A DNA stretch of 64,000 bases from Hedera helix. Taxonomy: Eukaryota; Streptophyta; Magnoliopsida; Apiales; Araliaceae. A program made the position numbers and the translations under genes. Shown here one piece after another: positions 34,042 through 46,096 of the stretch (position 1 is the first letter of the stretch; each line of letters opens with the position of its first letter). The stretch covers positions 12,052,533-12,116,532 of the forward strand of contig OX359282.1 of NCBI GenBank assembly GCA_947179155.2. The letters are read 5' to 3'. Under the pieces are notes generated by a model. That model ran no database searches. It was not told the DNA's origin and worked only from the letters and a program-made list of their open reading frames with translations.

Positions 34042-34434
34042 TTGCCTGAAAAGAGCAGTGGCGAAAAGTTAACCATTGGAGGACCACCCACACAGAACAA
34101 ACCAGTGGCACGTACCTTCAACATGACAGTGCATGACGCAATGGAATCGAAGGACGTGGTGACAGGTATTTTTCCGATCAATAATATGAATGCCTACGTG
34201 TTATTTGATTCGGGAGCTACGCGTTCATTTGTATCTGAAGATTTTTCTAGACATTTGAAATTACCTTGTGAAAAATTAGAAAACCCTATGAATGTAGAGG
34301 TAGCAAATAAAGAATTTATTCCTGTTGAATTCATTCATAAGAATTGTTGGGCCAACATTAGAGGATATAAGTTGAGCATGGACTTGATCCCTATAAGATT
34401 AGGTGAATTTGACGTTATCCTTGGGATGGATTAG
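34042..34434 (+). pseudogene. Retropepsin-like aspartic protease
   Basis: Aspartic-protease core with FDSGATRSFVSEDF (active-site DSG), FIPVEFIHKNCW and the closing DLIPIRLGEFDVILGMD. It would cleave the Gag-Pol polyprotein. It is open to GMD; the next codons read stop where Trp is expected (TGG to TAG), followed by a TGA in the HRAVIDC block (CGA to TGA). Start codon undefined because this is part of a polyprotein. Confidence 0.85.
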
Positions 34435-34659
34435 CTGTTTAATCACTGAGCGGTAATTGACTGCCAAAAGAAGTGTATACACCTAATGACTCCAAATAAG
34501 TCAAATGTTGTATTTTACGGAAGTAAATCGTCGAGACAATCAAGTTGTCTGACGATGATACAAGCTAAAAGATTTCTAAGGAAGGTTGTCTTGGGTATTT
34601 GGCTCACGTAGTTGACACTCGAAGAATAGGAGGGGAAATTGCATAAATACCCGTAATAA

Positions 34660-35545
34660 GAGAGTTTCAAGATATTTTTCCGGATGAATTACCAGGTTTA
34701 CCATCAGATAGAGAAGTGGAATTCGTGATTGATCTCGTACCCAGGATAGCGCCGATATCAAAAGCACCATATAGGATGACCCCGATAAAGATGAAGGAAC
34801 TGATGATACAACTGCAAGAATTGCTAGATAAAAAGTATATTCAGCTGAGTGTGTCTCCGTGGGGAGTACCGGTATTGTTAGTCAAGAAGAAAGATGGTTC
34901 CCTAAGACTTTGTATCAACTACTGGGAGTTGAACAAAGTTACGATTAAGAACAAGTACCCGATCTGTTTGATCAACTTAAGGGAGCGAAGTACTTTTCAA
35001 AGATAGATTTGAGGACCGGATACCACCAGTTGAAGGTGAGGAGGGAAGGATATACCAAAGACAGCATTCAGAACTCGTTATGGTCACTTCGAGTTTCTGG
35101 CGATATCGTATGAACTGACGAATGCGCCAGCAATGTTTATGGACATGATGAACAGGGTATTCAAGTAGTATTTGGATAAATTTGTCGTGGTGTTCATTGA
35201 TGACATATTGGTCTATTCAAAGACGGAGGAGGAACACGTCGATCACTTAAGGATAGTACTGAAGACATTACGAAAGGAGAAATTGTATGCAAAATTCTCT
35301 AAATGCGAGTTTTGGTTGAGAATAGTGCAGTTCTTGGGTCATGTAATTGATGAAAATGGTGTTTCGGTGGATCCAGCAAAGGTGAAAGCAGTCATAAACT
35401 GGGACCAGCCGAAGACGCCGACGGAGGTTAAGAAGTTCCTTGGGTTTAGCGGGTTACTATCGGAGATTCATTCAGGACTTTTCAAAGATAGCAACGCCGT
35501 TAACAAACTTGACAAAGAAGACAATGAAGTTCGTCTGGATGGATA
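34660..35545 (+). pseudogene. Reverse transcriptase domain
   Basis: Fingers region from EVEFVIDLVPRIAPISKAPY through LLDKKYIQLSVSPWGVPVLL to LRLCINYWELNKVTIKNKYP (the usual CIDYRELN is altered). A frameshift follows; FSKIDLRTGYHQLKV is in another frame, with several stops at 35040-35170. The palm motif FIDDILVYSK is intact at about 35193, then FSKCEFWL..VQFLGHVI and KKFLGFSG. One more frameshift near 35455 leads into RNase H. It copied element RNA into DNA; inactive here. Confidence 0.88.
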
Positions 35546-35979
35546 AATGTGAACGGAGCTTCATGGAGTTAAAGAAGAGGCTCAGTGAAGCGCCTGTGTT
35601 ATCCTTACCTGATGAGACAGGGGGATTTGTTGTTTATAGTGATGCGTCACATAGGGGTCTTGGGTGTGTTCTTATGCAGCATGGCAAGGTCATTGCGTAC
35701 GCATGTCGTCAATTAAAGGAGTATAAGAAGGGATACCCGACTCACGACCTAGAATTAGTAGCAGTAGTGTTTGCTCTAAAGATTTGGAGACACTATCTGT
35801 ATGAGGATAAGTGTAAAAAATACACAGATCATAAGAGTCTGAAGTATATCTTCACTGAGAAAGAATTGAACATGAGGCAGAGGCGATGGCTAGAGTTGAT
35901 CAAGGACTACGACTGCGAGATTTTATACCATCCGAGTAAAGCAAATGTGGTAGCCAATGCACTAAGTAGGAAAGGCTGA
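35440..35979 (+). pseudogene. RT connection and RNase H domain
   Basis: GLAGYYRRFIQDFSKIATPL, then VVYSDASHRGLGCVLMQHGK (first acidic residue), THDLELVAVVFALKIWRHYL (Glu) and KYTDHKSLKYIFTEKELNM (Asp), closing with HPSKANVVANALSRKG. It would degrade RNA in RNA:DNA hybrids. This is the best-preserved part, one open frame of 180 codons, but it is upstream-disrupted. Confidence 0.88.
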
Positions 35980-35988
35980 GAAAGAGTA

Positions 35989-37011
35989 TTGATGTTGACA
36001 ACTGAGGAGAAGTTAGTTAATGAAATGGAAAAGCTGGAATTGGAAATCACATATCCAAAGGAGTCAGATGAGAAGCTATTTGCAATGGAAGCAAGTCTTA
36101 CTCTATTAGACAGAATAAGAGAGGCTCAAGAGAATGACAAAGAATGTGTTAATATAAAGAAGCGAATCTCTGAAGGGGAAGAGTTGAAATATGGAATTGA
36201 TAGTAATGGAATAATAAGATTTGAGAAGAGAATCTGGGTATCGTTGATTCAAGAATTAAAGGAAGAGATCCTACAGGAAGCTCACAATTCGAGATATTTC
36301 GTACATCTCGGGAGCACAAAAATATATCAAGATTTGCGGCAACAATTTTGGTGGCCGAATATGAAGAGAGAAGTAGTTGAATGTGTCAGTCGATGCTTAA
36401 CTTGTCAAAGGGTTAAACCAGAACACCAGAAACCAAGTGGACTACTCTAACCATTGGAGATCCCAGAATGAAAGTGGGAGCATATCACAATGGATTTTGT
36501 GGTAGGGCTTCTAGTAACTCAAAAAGGATTTGATGCGATCTGGGTGATCGTGGATCGTCTTACGAAGTCTGCACATTTTCTTCCGATAAAGATCAAGTAT
36601 AATTTGGAACAGTTGGCGAAGCTTTATATTAAAGAGGTCGTATCGCGACATGGAGTGCCAGTCTCTATCGTATCTGTCAGAGATTCGCGTTTCACGTCAA
36701 ATTTTTGGAGGAGTTTACAGGAAATGATGGGAACACAGTTGAGGTTGAGTACAGCGTATCATCCTCAAACGAACGGCCAGAGCGAGCAGACGATTCAGAC
36801 CTTAGAAGATATGTTTCAAGCGGTCGTGATGCATTTAACAGGTAGCTGGGATGACCATTTGCAACTGGTGGTGTTCACTTACAACAACAGCTATCATGTT
36901 AGTATCGGCATGCCACCGTACGAAACGTTATATGGAAGAAAGTGTCGAACACCGTTGTGTTGGAACGAGGTTGGCGAGCGAAGATTGTTGGGACCTGAAA
37001 TGGTACAGTAG
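35989..37011 (+). pseudogene. Integrase: zinc-binding and catalytic core
   Basis: HHCC zinc-binding part (AHNSRYFVHLGS ... CVSRCLTCQR, about 36270-36405), then after two TAA/TGA stops (36448-36480) the catalytic core: MDFVVG (first Asp), IVSVRDSRF and HPQTNGQSEQ (Glu). The family reads SDRD at the second catalytic position; here it is SVRD, so the second catalytic Asp is Val. The spacing to Glu is 35 residues as in the DD35E family. It would insert the DNA copy. Inactive by both stops and active-site loss. Confidence 0.88.
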
Positions 37012-37646
37012 ACTGCAGATACAGTGAAACTAATCAAAAACTGTATGTTAGCAGCTCAAGATCGTCAGAAGAAGTACGTTGATCTACACCGTCAAAAGCA
37101 GGACTTCGATGTGGGCAGTTTCGTGTTTCTAAAGGTATCTCCCTGAAAAAGGAAGATTCGTTTTGGCAAGAAGGGCAAGTTGAGCTCAAGATTGTCAAAA
37201 GAAGTATGCTGATCTACACCGTTAAAAGCAAGACTTCGATGTGGGCAGTTTCATGTTTCTAAAGGTATCTCCCTGGAAAGGAAAGATTCGTTTTGGCAAG
37301 AAGGACAAGTTGAGCCCTAAGATCATAGGACCGTTTGAGATTTTGAGGCGAGTCGGTGAAGTAGCATACGAGGTAGCGTTACCTCCTGAACTTGAGCACG
37401 TTCACAACGTGTTTCATGTGTTAGAGTTACGGTCATATAAACCACACTACAAGCATGTTATCTCCTATGAACCAATCCAAGTGAAAAAGAACTCATCTTA
37501 CGAGGAAATTCATGTTCAGATATTAGATAGAAAAGAACAAACATTAAGAAATAAAGTTATACATTCTGTTAAATCACGCGGTCAAAGAAGCTACGTAGGA
37601 GCTTGAAAAAAAGATGAGGAAGAATTATCCGCATCTTTTTGCGTGA
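37012..37646 (+). pseudogene. Integrase C-terminus and chromodomain-like tail
   Basis: QDRQKKYVDLHRQKQDFDVG then FVFLKVSP is duplicated as an imperfect 130-bp tandem repeat (about 37051-37180 and 37181-37310). The second copy continues into PKIIGPFEILRRVGEVAYEV, HVHNVFHVLELRSYKPHY and YEEIHVQILDRKEQTLRNK. After a frameshift the tail reads VKEAT-stop-ELEKKMRKNYPHLFA (Trp to TAG). The tail is the chromodomain-like end of Tekay/Del integrases, which directs insertion to heterochromatin. Confidence 0.8.
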
Positions 37647-37670
37647 TCTAAGATGAAACGAAATTCCTAT

Positions 37671-37683
37671 AAAGGGGGGAGAA
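37671..37683 (+). other. Polypurine tract of the Tekay-like element
   Basis: AAAGGGGGGAGAA immediately before TGTGATAACCCC, the start of its 3' LTR. Confidence 0.9.
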
Positions 37684-39634
37684 TGTGATAACCCCAAATA
37701 TTATTAAACATTGTAAATTAAATTGAGAATTAAATTTTCAATTAAGTGAATACTTGTGATTAATTTAAATTATTATGTTACATGATTATGTGACTAGCAG
37801 TTAATTAATTAAAGGAAAGTTCTGATAATGCTTATATTAATGGACTGACCTGAGGAGTTTGAAGTCAAGTAAATATTCAAGCAATCCTTGAATATGATAA
37901 GTTTAATTGGATTAATTAATTAAGTTAATTAACTTGATTATCAATATGTGTCATGTGTGATTTTATAGTCCATGTATGTGATGAAACTGTTGGGACTATT
38001 CTCATGAATTAATTTATCAAGCCCAAGTAATTTAATTATGTGAGGGACTTGTATTCATTCAAATGTATGACCATTTTATTTATTTATGTTAGTCCACTAA
38101 ATGAATTAAGTTCTTGATATGCTAGAAAATTTAATGAGGCCCAATGTTCAATTAATATGTGTCCAAAAAGAAGCTCATACTAGCCCAAACTTCGTCCCAT
38201 TAGTTAATTAATTAAAAGTCAATTTTTTAGTCAACTTTGCTATCATTTTTTGCTTTAAAAATAAAACAAAATTGGACCAAAAATAAGGGAGTGGCCAGTT
38301 ATGGGGGGTCCCCCATGGGACCCATGTGACATGTAGCATGGCTTTTGATTGGAGGACTTGATAAAGAATTCCAAATTGGTTGATACTTGTGTTGGTAAGT
38401 GAGATTAAACTAGATTGGATTATCCATACAAGTCCATTGTACAACTTCTATTTTGCTAGCTTATATCTATCATCTTCCTCATTTCTTCCAAACCACCATT
38501 GTTAGAGTAGAGAGAGAAAAAGAAAGAAATGATGGAAAACTAACTTTAATTTGTGAAAAAAGAGAAGAAAAAGATTGTATCCTTACTAGATATAAACCCT
38601 AGACCATCAAAAAGAGAACTTTTAAGGATTTTCAAGTTTTTTGAGGAGAGAGAAAGGTTCATGTCATCACCATTTATCACCTATTTTGGAAGAAGGAGGA
38701 GGAGAGCACCTAGAGCTAGAAGGTTTAAAGTTTTCTCCACCTTTGTTTTCTCATTTTCTTTATCTATTATTGGTTTATTTTTCTCCCTTGTCATGGTGGA
38801 TGTGGAAAGTTATGTGTTTGTGAACCATGTAGGGTTCGAAGAAATAAGGGTATTTGTTTGGATTATGTCATATGATATATACATGTGTGATATGTGTTAT
38901 GTGTTATGTGCTAGAAAGTGAGTTTTGATGTGTTTTATGGACTCATTTATGTACAAAACTAATTTTCATGTTTGGTAATGATACATATATGTTAAGAGAC
39001 TTTGTTGATGTTTAAACATGTGTTAATGACCTTATGTGACAAGAAAACCAAAGAACTAGTGAAGAAATAACCTTGTGATCGAACCCTAGTTAGACGGCCT
39101 ATTTTGGACATGTAAAAGTTTCAAACCGTAGCTCATTTTAAAAATCCATTCATGATGGAAAATAGATCTTTGAGTTCTAGAAAGAACCCAACTGGATTGA
39201 CTAAATTCTGAGTTACGATATATTTTTAATGATTTTTCCCGTAAAACTCTCCAAAACCGAAAAACCTTAACAACCTACTATCCAGAAAATTTAGGAGCCT
39301 GTTTCAGCCATTAAACAAGCTTTAAAAATTCTAGGGTCCTGGATTATGAAAATTTATGTTGTAACGAAACTCCTGTCCAAATATGAGCTCATTCCGACTC
39401 CGGATGAGTGCGTAGTAACTTAATAAAGTTTTCGGTTTGGAAAACAGAAACTATTATAAGTTGAAATATATCGCTTCAAACACTTTAAAATTTTTACAGG
39501 ATATAATATATTGTGTCCAGAAACTGTCGGTCAAGTTTCAGATTTTTATGATAAAAATTCGATTTTTAATAATTATTACCGTTTTGGATAGAAATGGTAT
39601 AATTAAAAATAATAAACAAAGTTGAAAAAGCTCT
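37684..39634 (+). repeat. Truncated 3' LTR of the Tekay-like element
   Basis: Starts TGTGATAACCCCAAATATT. It contains a GGGGGGTCCCCCATGGGACCC palindrome-rich stretch (38305), a leader with GAGAGAGAAAAAGAAAG, ATGs at 38521/38553 and a donor-like AGAAG|GTTTAAAG (38723). Then comes sequence similar to 44.6-44.8 kb (CATTCC.ACTCCGGATGAGTG). It ends abruptly in FDM exon sequence at about 39635. The ORF 38553-38921 crosses the donor and may correspond to an LTR micro-exon, but there is no second copy to test it. Confidence 0.75.
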
Positions 39635-41250
39635 TTCTTTTGAGTTTCCAATTGCAGCTTATTCTTTTCGTGATCTTTAAAAATCTTTTGGACATGCTCA
39701 CGAGCATTTAACTATATTTTCTTTATCTCTGGATGGTGCAAACAAAATTCAAAAACTACTGTCATCACAGCTAACTTTAAAAGCATTTTACAATATAAGT
39801 ATAAGACACATTCAAATTATGGTAGTCCCCTTCTCAAATTTTACCTTCCTACTTCTCTTCAACAATTAAAAAATCATAAGATCTTCATCTGGATGGCGCA
39901 AACAAACTTCAAAAACTACTGTCATCAAAGCTAGTTAAAAGCATTTTACAATATAAGAACTTAACAAATTCAAATTATGGTAGTCCCCTTCTCAAATTTT
40001 ACCTTCCTACTTCTCTTCAACTACTAAAAAAATCATAAGATCATTCAACTAGAATAATATATTTCGCTTAATCTACCTAACCTGATCCTTATTATTAGCT
40101 TAATAATTTATTTTTTGTAAAGCAAATAGATGACATTGCCTCATGCGGTGACAAAATGTCAAGTTGACAACTGCAGAACTGCAGTTTAGAATCTTTTAGG
40201 CTGGCTGTTTTGTGCAAATAATGTAAGACTAGATATGATTCACCCCATCCCAGCACCATCAATTATTGAGAATCAAACTGGTATAGCCATAAAAAGACGT
40301 TCTTAGCTATAAAAATAAATGGAAAATGGTAACAGCACAGACCTTCATTATAGGATTGATGAAGCTTGTCTTTTTCTTCAATTAACTTGCTAAGAGAATT
40401 AGCAGTCTCCACAAATTTACTCTGCATCTCTTCCAAGTGTTTCTGTTTAACCTCGATCACGTTTGTCAAATTTAATACAAGCTTACTTGTCTTACGAACT
40501 TCATCCGCCATTATATCAGAAATGGTTCTAAGGTCTCCAATCTTGCGGAGATGTTCTGATATAATGCCACCAGAGTTGTAGTCATCAGCACGAGCAACCC
40601 ATCCATAAAGATCAGACTTCTGGTCATTGCTTGCTAGCCAATCCTTTTTCCCATGATGAACAGCCCGTAAGCCTTCTCAAACGACATGGCATTAGGGAAC
40701 CCAGACCAGTCTCTATTAAATTCAACGACTGCAGTGCCTGAGTGGCCCCTGTAATTCCATAAGGGATTAACTCTTGTGGGATTGAAACCTCTGCTTGCTA
40801 GTTGGTCCCTCAGCTTAGAACCGCTTCCCCCCACAAACCGCCAATCCTTATATTCAGTTGGAATGTTAACTATAATTCCAATCCACGGCCACACAAACAT
40901 CTCATCCCCATCACACGCTGCAGAAGCATCAACCTTAGCAGAAGGTTGTGATGGACCAGGAACATCTGCTAGGTCTGTTTCCAAGTATTTAGCCAATGCA
41001 AGATGGTTTGCTTTTTCTCTTGCACTTCACTTTTGTGAACCACCCTTGCCCACCCCGCCTGCATGCTGTAATAGTTCATTATAGTGTTAATCTCTCTTTC
41101 TTTTTTTCTTGGACAATAAGGGCAAGTAAAAGTCTTATCCGATAATTTAACAGGTTTCTTTCCATTCTTCAGTTCCTCATAAGATTTATCTTCATGCTCC
41201 TCAATTTCAGATTCACTTATGTCCGTGTCTTCTTCAGAACTATAATTCAT
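39635..41250 (-). pseudogene. FDM/IDN2-like XS-domain protein (FACTOR OF DNA METHYLATION family), 3'-truncated
   Basis: Start ATG 41250 (MNYSSEEDTDISESEIEEHE). The zf-XS domain follows (YEELKNGKKPVKLSDKTFTC, CPYCPRKK, then in another frame YNELLQHA and ANHLALAKYLETDLADVPGP). Then comes the XS domain (FVWPWIGIIVNIPTEYKDWR, GHSGTAVVEFNRDWSGF), and after a 1-bp loss the coiled-coil start (SDIMADEVRKTSKLVLNLTN, MQSKFVETANSLSKLIEEKD) to a donor at about 40340. The next exon begins at 39728 (EEIKKI-stop-LNAREHVQKIF) and breaks off at 39635 against an LTR. Defects: two frameshifts, TGA for Arg, TAG for Gln, C-terminal XH region missing. Intact homologues act in RNA-directed DNA methylation, binding dsRNA. 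Confidence 0.85.
39729..40050 (-). repeat. 160-bp tandem duplication in the FDM pseudogene intron
   Basis: CTGGATGG.GCAAACAAA ... CTTCTCTTCAAC occurs at 39729 and again at 39889, period 160, with few differences. Each copy starts with the splice acceptor of the next exon, so the acceptor was duplicated with the intron. Confidence 0.9.
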
Positions 41251-42200
41251 TGCAATTCCTGTCAAATCTACAAGAAAAAGAAACACCAAGATAGATATTA
41301 AATGAAAGTTAAAAGTACACTATCGGTATTAAAAGTGTCTCAAATTTTCTCAACCCTAAAATTCTACAGCAGTGTTTGAAGAAAGAAATTTAAAATACAA
41401 ATTAATTTTTCAAAACAATTTAAATAGTCTATTACCATCTCATCAAATCAGAATCTATGTTCAAGAGGGATGCTGAAACAGAAACATTGATTCACAGAAA
41501 GATAACAACTACCGTGCATCAACTTGTTTCTGGGTCTGCAATAAACAGCTTGCAACAAAACTAAAATGCATGTATTTTGTACGACAGTATAAGCTGGTGG
41601 AAGTCAATATTCTAGATTTGTTTCCCGTCTCTAGATAGAGATTGAGAGTTTGACTGCAGATTATAAATCAAATCACCATAAGAACTGTGGAATTAAGTTG
41701 ATATATTTTTTGTTTTTCCTTTTTTTTAAATTTGTGTGTATCCACTCTCTCTGTAGACAGACCAATTAACCATAGAAAATTGAGGTATTTATGCAGTTCA
41801 AACACAGGATATCCATTTTATAGCAATTTGACAATCTAACCAAAGACTATCAACATAATTCCACTACTTAATATTCAAAAGAAAAATCTCCTTTATTTTC
41901 TCTGAAAACCGAAGATAAAATCAAACAAACAGTGCAATTGCAATTAAACAACATAATTAACAAAACCATGACCATGCATGACACGAAAATGTGGGAAAAA
42001 AAACACGGATCAATTTGAAACTTAAGAACATCTCAGCATGCACGAGCGAATAGTGACATTACTTACATTAGATTTTATGAACTGGTTGGTGATTCTAGCA
42101 GACATGAATTGTAGAATAGCAGCAGTACATAGGAGGGTCTTCTAGGGTTTTATTGGGCTCGGTGGAGGAAATGGGGAAAGTGAATCTTCGGGCTTGATGA
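41251..42200 (-). other. 5' leader and leader intron of the FDM pseudogene
   Basis: Upstream of the ATG a splice acceptor TTCTTGTAG lies at about 41270. The matching donor AATCTAAT|GTAAGTAATG is at about 42067, so the leader intron is some 800 bp, as is common in plant genes. The first non-coding exon would lie at about 42068-42200. This shows the fragment derives from the genomic gene, not from a spliced retrocopy. No coding sequence. Confidence 0.6.
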
Positions 42201-42359
42201 GCAGAGACGAATGACGGAAACTTACAAAAAGGTGAAGTTCGGGTGGCCACGTGAAATTTCGAGTAGTGTCAAATCACACTCGCATCTTGGGAGCGTTAGT
42301 CATATGAGTCAAACGTTAAATTCTAGGAGCTAAAGAGAAGTAAGAAACTTAACTATTTT

Positions 42360-42510
42360 AAGTAAGTTTAAATGAATAATATTAAAATACTATATTTATT
42401 TTAATTATTAAAAAATAAAATATAATATTAAGATTTATGTTATATTTTTTATTTAATAATTAAAATAAATATAATATTTAATTTTATGATAGAATATTAT
42501 ATAAGTAAAC
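42360..42510. repeat. AT-rich foldback of about 150 bp
   Basis: TATATTTATTTTAATTATTA pairs with TAATAATTAAAATAAATATA; the arms (42380-42428 and 42434-42482) and part of the flanks are complementary. Probably a small foldback MITE; no clear target duplication. 42201-42359 and 42511-42945 are AT-rich intergenic DNA with nothing recognised. Confidence 0.6.
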
Positions 42511-42945
42511 TTGTCGTCGTTTTAAGTTTTTAACATCGGGGCTGTAAATTTCGAGAAGAAAAAAAATATACACGTGTCATTTCTTGACGATCAAGTGGAT
42601 GACACATTTATTACCGAATTATCTGCACAATCTCAGGCTTCAACATTTTAAGTATATATATAAAATTACCTTGAATTTTTATATATCACCTCATCTCAAA
42701 TAAAGAAAATTAAATGGTAAACAAATTATGTGATCATCGCGTGATCAATTTTTTCCAATATTTAAAACTTATATTGACAATTTTGTAAAACCAATTGAGA
42801 AGGAAATCCAATGAAAAAACTCAATACAAAAAATTCATACTTAGAAAATTGATATGAAATAACTGGCAAGAGAACACGTAAATGCTATAAAAAAAAAGTT
42901 AAAATTTTTTACTAGGCTGTTGTTTTTGTCGAAATAATTCTCTAA

Positions 42946-43372
42946 GGCCATGTTTGTTTGGGTTATAAATTTATAATTTCGGAATTATAATTTTAAGGTA
43001 TGAATTATAATCTCAAGATTATGTTTATTTATAAATATATTATACTTAGAATAAGACTATTTATCTCATCTCTGTCTTATTTATTTTTAAATTTGAATTT
43101 GGGATTATTAGTCTAAGAATTATAAAATAATTTAATATAAGGGACAATTTAATACCATAAATAATCAGAGATTATAATCTCAAGACTATTAAGTCATTTT
43201 ATAATCCTTGAACTAATAGTTTCAAGTCCAAATTTAAAAATAAACAAGATATTTTTTTGATTAATAATTTTATCTTAAGTATAATTATTGTAAACAAATA
43301 TAATTTTAGAATTATAATCCATACTTTGATATTAGAATTCCGGTATTATAATATTTACAAACAAACGTAATC
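42946..43372. mobile_element. Tourist-like (PIF/Harbinger) MITE, 427 bp
   Basis: Long imperfect terminal inverted repeats of about 80 bp (GGCCATGTTTGTTTG at the left, CAAACAAACGTAATC at the right) and 3-bp target duplication TAA at 42943-42945 and 43373-43375, the PIF/Harbinger type. No ORF; must be moved in trans. Confidence 0.8.
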
Positions 43373-43699
43373 TAAATTATTTTTGTATTAAATTATATTT
43401 GTTGTTCAACTGTAGAAGCATAAAAAAGGTAGTAATTTAAAGGCACTCTTGATATTATTATCATTTTTAAACTATAAAAGACCCAAAACTTATGAATTCC
43501 AATAAGAAAATTAACACAATTTAAAGTAATATTCGACATTTTATTTTATTTTTTCAAAACACTGTTTAAATCTTCGGCTACTAAAATGAGCTTATATTAG
43601 TAAATATTCAATTATTGAGTCATTTTATATATTACGATAAAAATATATTAATTATTATTGTTAGTAGACACAACAATATAATAATGTACCTAGAAACAA

Positions 43700-46096
43700 A
43701 AATCCCCCCGTTTCAATAACAAATGGTGCATATTAGATCTATTTCTCTATTAATAAGGTCAACCCATGAAGAGAGACAAGAATACTTCCATTTTTCAAAT
43801 TACTAGTATTCTAGAGAGAGGGAGCTTTAGAGAGAAGTGAGATCTTTTGAGAGAAATTTGCTACATCCTTGAAAGTTTTATTTGAGAGATAAAAAGATAA
43901 ATACCAAGAGGGTCTTGTAGAAGGTTTCGGTGGAGATCAAGAGGCCAAGAGGAGGTTCTAACTAGCTTTATTTCAAGACGAAAAAGAGCTTGAAGGTTTA
44001 AAAGTTTTCTAAACATTAGTCTTTCATTTTATGTTATGTGATTTATCATGGTTGGTTGTAGGAGTTTTGTTGTGTGTGGAACCATGAAGGGTTGAAGGTA
44101 TAAGGAAGGAAGATTTTATGGAGATATATGTGTGCATTTATAGATCTATGTATGAAAATAATTTTCTATGGTCAAAAATATATTTTTCAAGTATACAAGT
44201 GTGTTTTTATTGTTTAAAAACTATTTTAAAGCTTTAACATGTTATATCTATGATTCTAAATGTAGATCTATCGGTTGTTATGATAGATCTATGTTATAAA
44301 AGAAGTTTTATGGTTAGATATGCTCATTATGTGTGTTGGTGTGCTAAGAATGCAAAGAGAAGTAAGAATTTTTTTTATAAAATCAAGTTTCAAAAACCCT
44401 AAAATTTTAGGCCACTATGGACGGTTACTATTCATTGTCAGAAACTCGGAACTGAGATCTGTAAGTCTCGGATGATAAATCTTCGAGTTATAAATCTTCT
44501 CCAAGTGGAATGACTGAAAAATAATGAACAAACTAATTTTGGTCAATTTTCTACCAAAACAGTTTTCTACCGAAAAATCTCTTATCCATAAAATGTTAAG
44601 GCATATTTCGGCTAGTTAACTCACTTTAAAAATTATGGCCTTATGAGATATGAACATATGTGGTGTTATTGAGCCTCTGGCCAAAAATGAGTTCATTCCA
44701 ACTCCGGATGAGTGAATTACGGCTCGGTAAAGATTTTAGTTTTTTAAAAAGAAACTATAATAATTTGATATCCATAGATCATAACAATATAAATTTTTTA
44801 TCAGAATCAATGTGTGATGAAAATAATCCGCCATATAAATTTCAGAATATTTGGATAAAATGATAATTTTTAATAAATGATGCAATTCTAGAAGGAAAAG
44901 GTCTATTTAAAAATAGGGAATGAAGTTTAAAAATTAAAAGAAAATTATTTTGTGTGTAAAATGAAATATACTAAAGATATCCAGAAGATATAAAAATAAT
45001 AAGTCAATTTGGTATTTTTAATAAATATGATTGAGTTAAGAAAAAATAAAGAATTTAATTTAAAGTAAGTCAAAAAATTATATAATATAATTTTACTGAC
45101 CGATAAGTGTTAAAATGATTTAATAAGACTAAATAGGGTAACTTGGTCATTTTTTTATAAAAATATTATAATAATGGCATGATATGGTGGTTAAATAAAT
45201 GAATTGAGGTAATTATTTCTTATTTGAATGATATTAAATAATAAATAAAGTAATTAAATAATTAAAATTAAATTATTTTGTGATGTATTATGTGATTGGT
45301 AAAAGGTAATTAAAGGATAATTAAATTTAACCAAAGATGATGTTACGTGTGATTAGGTGTTAAATACTGAAATGAAATCTAGGAAATTATTGGTGTATGT
45401 TGAACCAATTATATGTGATATTAATTAGTAGATTAAACTATTAATTGTATAGGTTGTTCAAAGTACGATAAGTAAGAATTAGTTGTAGTCGACGCAACAG
45501 GCAAGTTCCTAAACCTTAAACTTATTTAATTTTGCAAGTTCTCTTAACCTTAACTTATATTTATTTTTGTAAGTTCTTTTAAAACTCAAACTCATTTAAT
45601 TATGTATGTTATTTTTAAACCTAGAACTGTTTTATTGTTCAAGCTGGATTAATTATTGATAATTATTACATATCATAATTGTTATTAGTATTAGCACTTA
45701 TGTGCATTTGCATGACTTGTTCTTACTATGAACTATTTAAAAAAGTAGGTCTATGCCAATTGTTTCGGCTAGACATTGCATATGTTATTATGACTTGTTC
45801 TTGATATGAATTATTTAAAGAAGTAGATCTATGCCAATTGTTTCGGCAAGACCATGTACGTGTCGATTCATTAACTTGAATATTATTGAAACTAGTCTAA
45901 ACCATATTGTTGTGGTGCGGAATCAAAGTTAAAAGTTGTAATGAACAACCCTCATAGTAGGGGAATTTTTTTTTATTATGTAGGTAAAATATACTCGAAA
46001 CGAAATGCAAGTGGTTATGTTGTGCACAATATATACGTATGATAGGTTGATCACCTAAAGTACCCATCTTTGGATATTATAATTGATATAATTACT
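43700..46096 (+). mobile_element. LTR L1 (left part; broken by L2)
   Basis: Left edge uncertain; 43376-43700 is AT-rich without recognised content. It has the LTR layout: GAGAGAGGGAGC leader (43810), donor-like CTTGAAG|GTTTAAAAG (about 43999), the CATTCCAACTCCGGATGAGTG block shared with 39.39 kb, a GGCAAGTTCCTAAACC block, two hairpin motifs (45749-45774, 45827-45852) and GAACAACCCTCATAGTAGGGG as in LTR2. It stops at GATATAATTACT where L2 begins. The mini-exon expected further right is beyond the window. Confidence 0.55.

Larger units (their letters stand above)
23541..39634 (+). mobile_element. Degenerate Tekay/Del-like chromovirus, 5'-truncated, split by LARD2
   Basis: Gag (23541-23943 and 33566 on), zinc knuckles, protease, RT, RNase H, integrase and a chromodomain-like tail in the usual order, then a PPT (37671-37683) and the beginning of a 3' LTR (37684). 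No 5' LTR or PBS is present. Numerous frameshifts and stops make it inactive. The chromodomain-like C-terminus and the ILDRKEQ.LRNK block place it with plant Tekay/Del chromoviruses. The 3' LTR stops at about 39634, where FDM exon sequence starts. Confidence 0.85.

Noticed and set aside
38553..38921. 122-codon ORF
   Set aside because: It runs through a splice-donor-like site in the Tekay 3' LTR; only its first part might be an LTR micro-exon, and there is no second copy to test.
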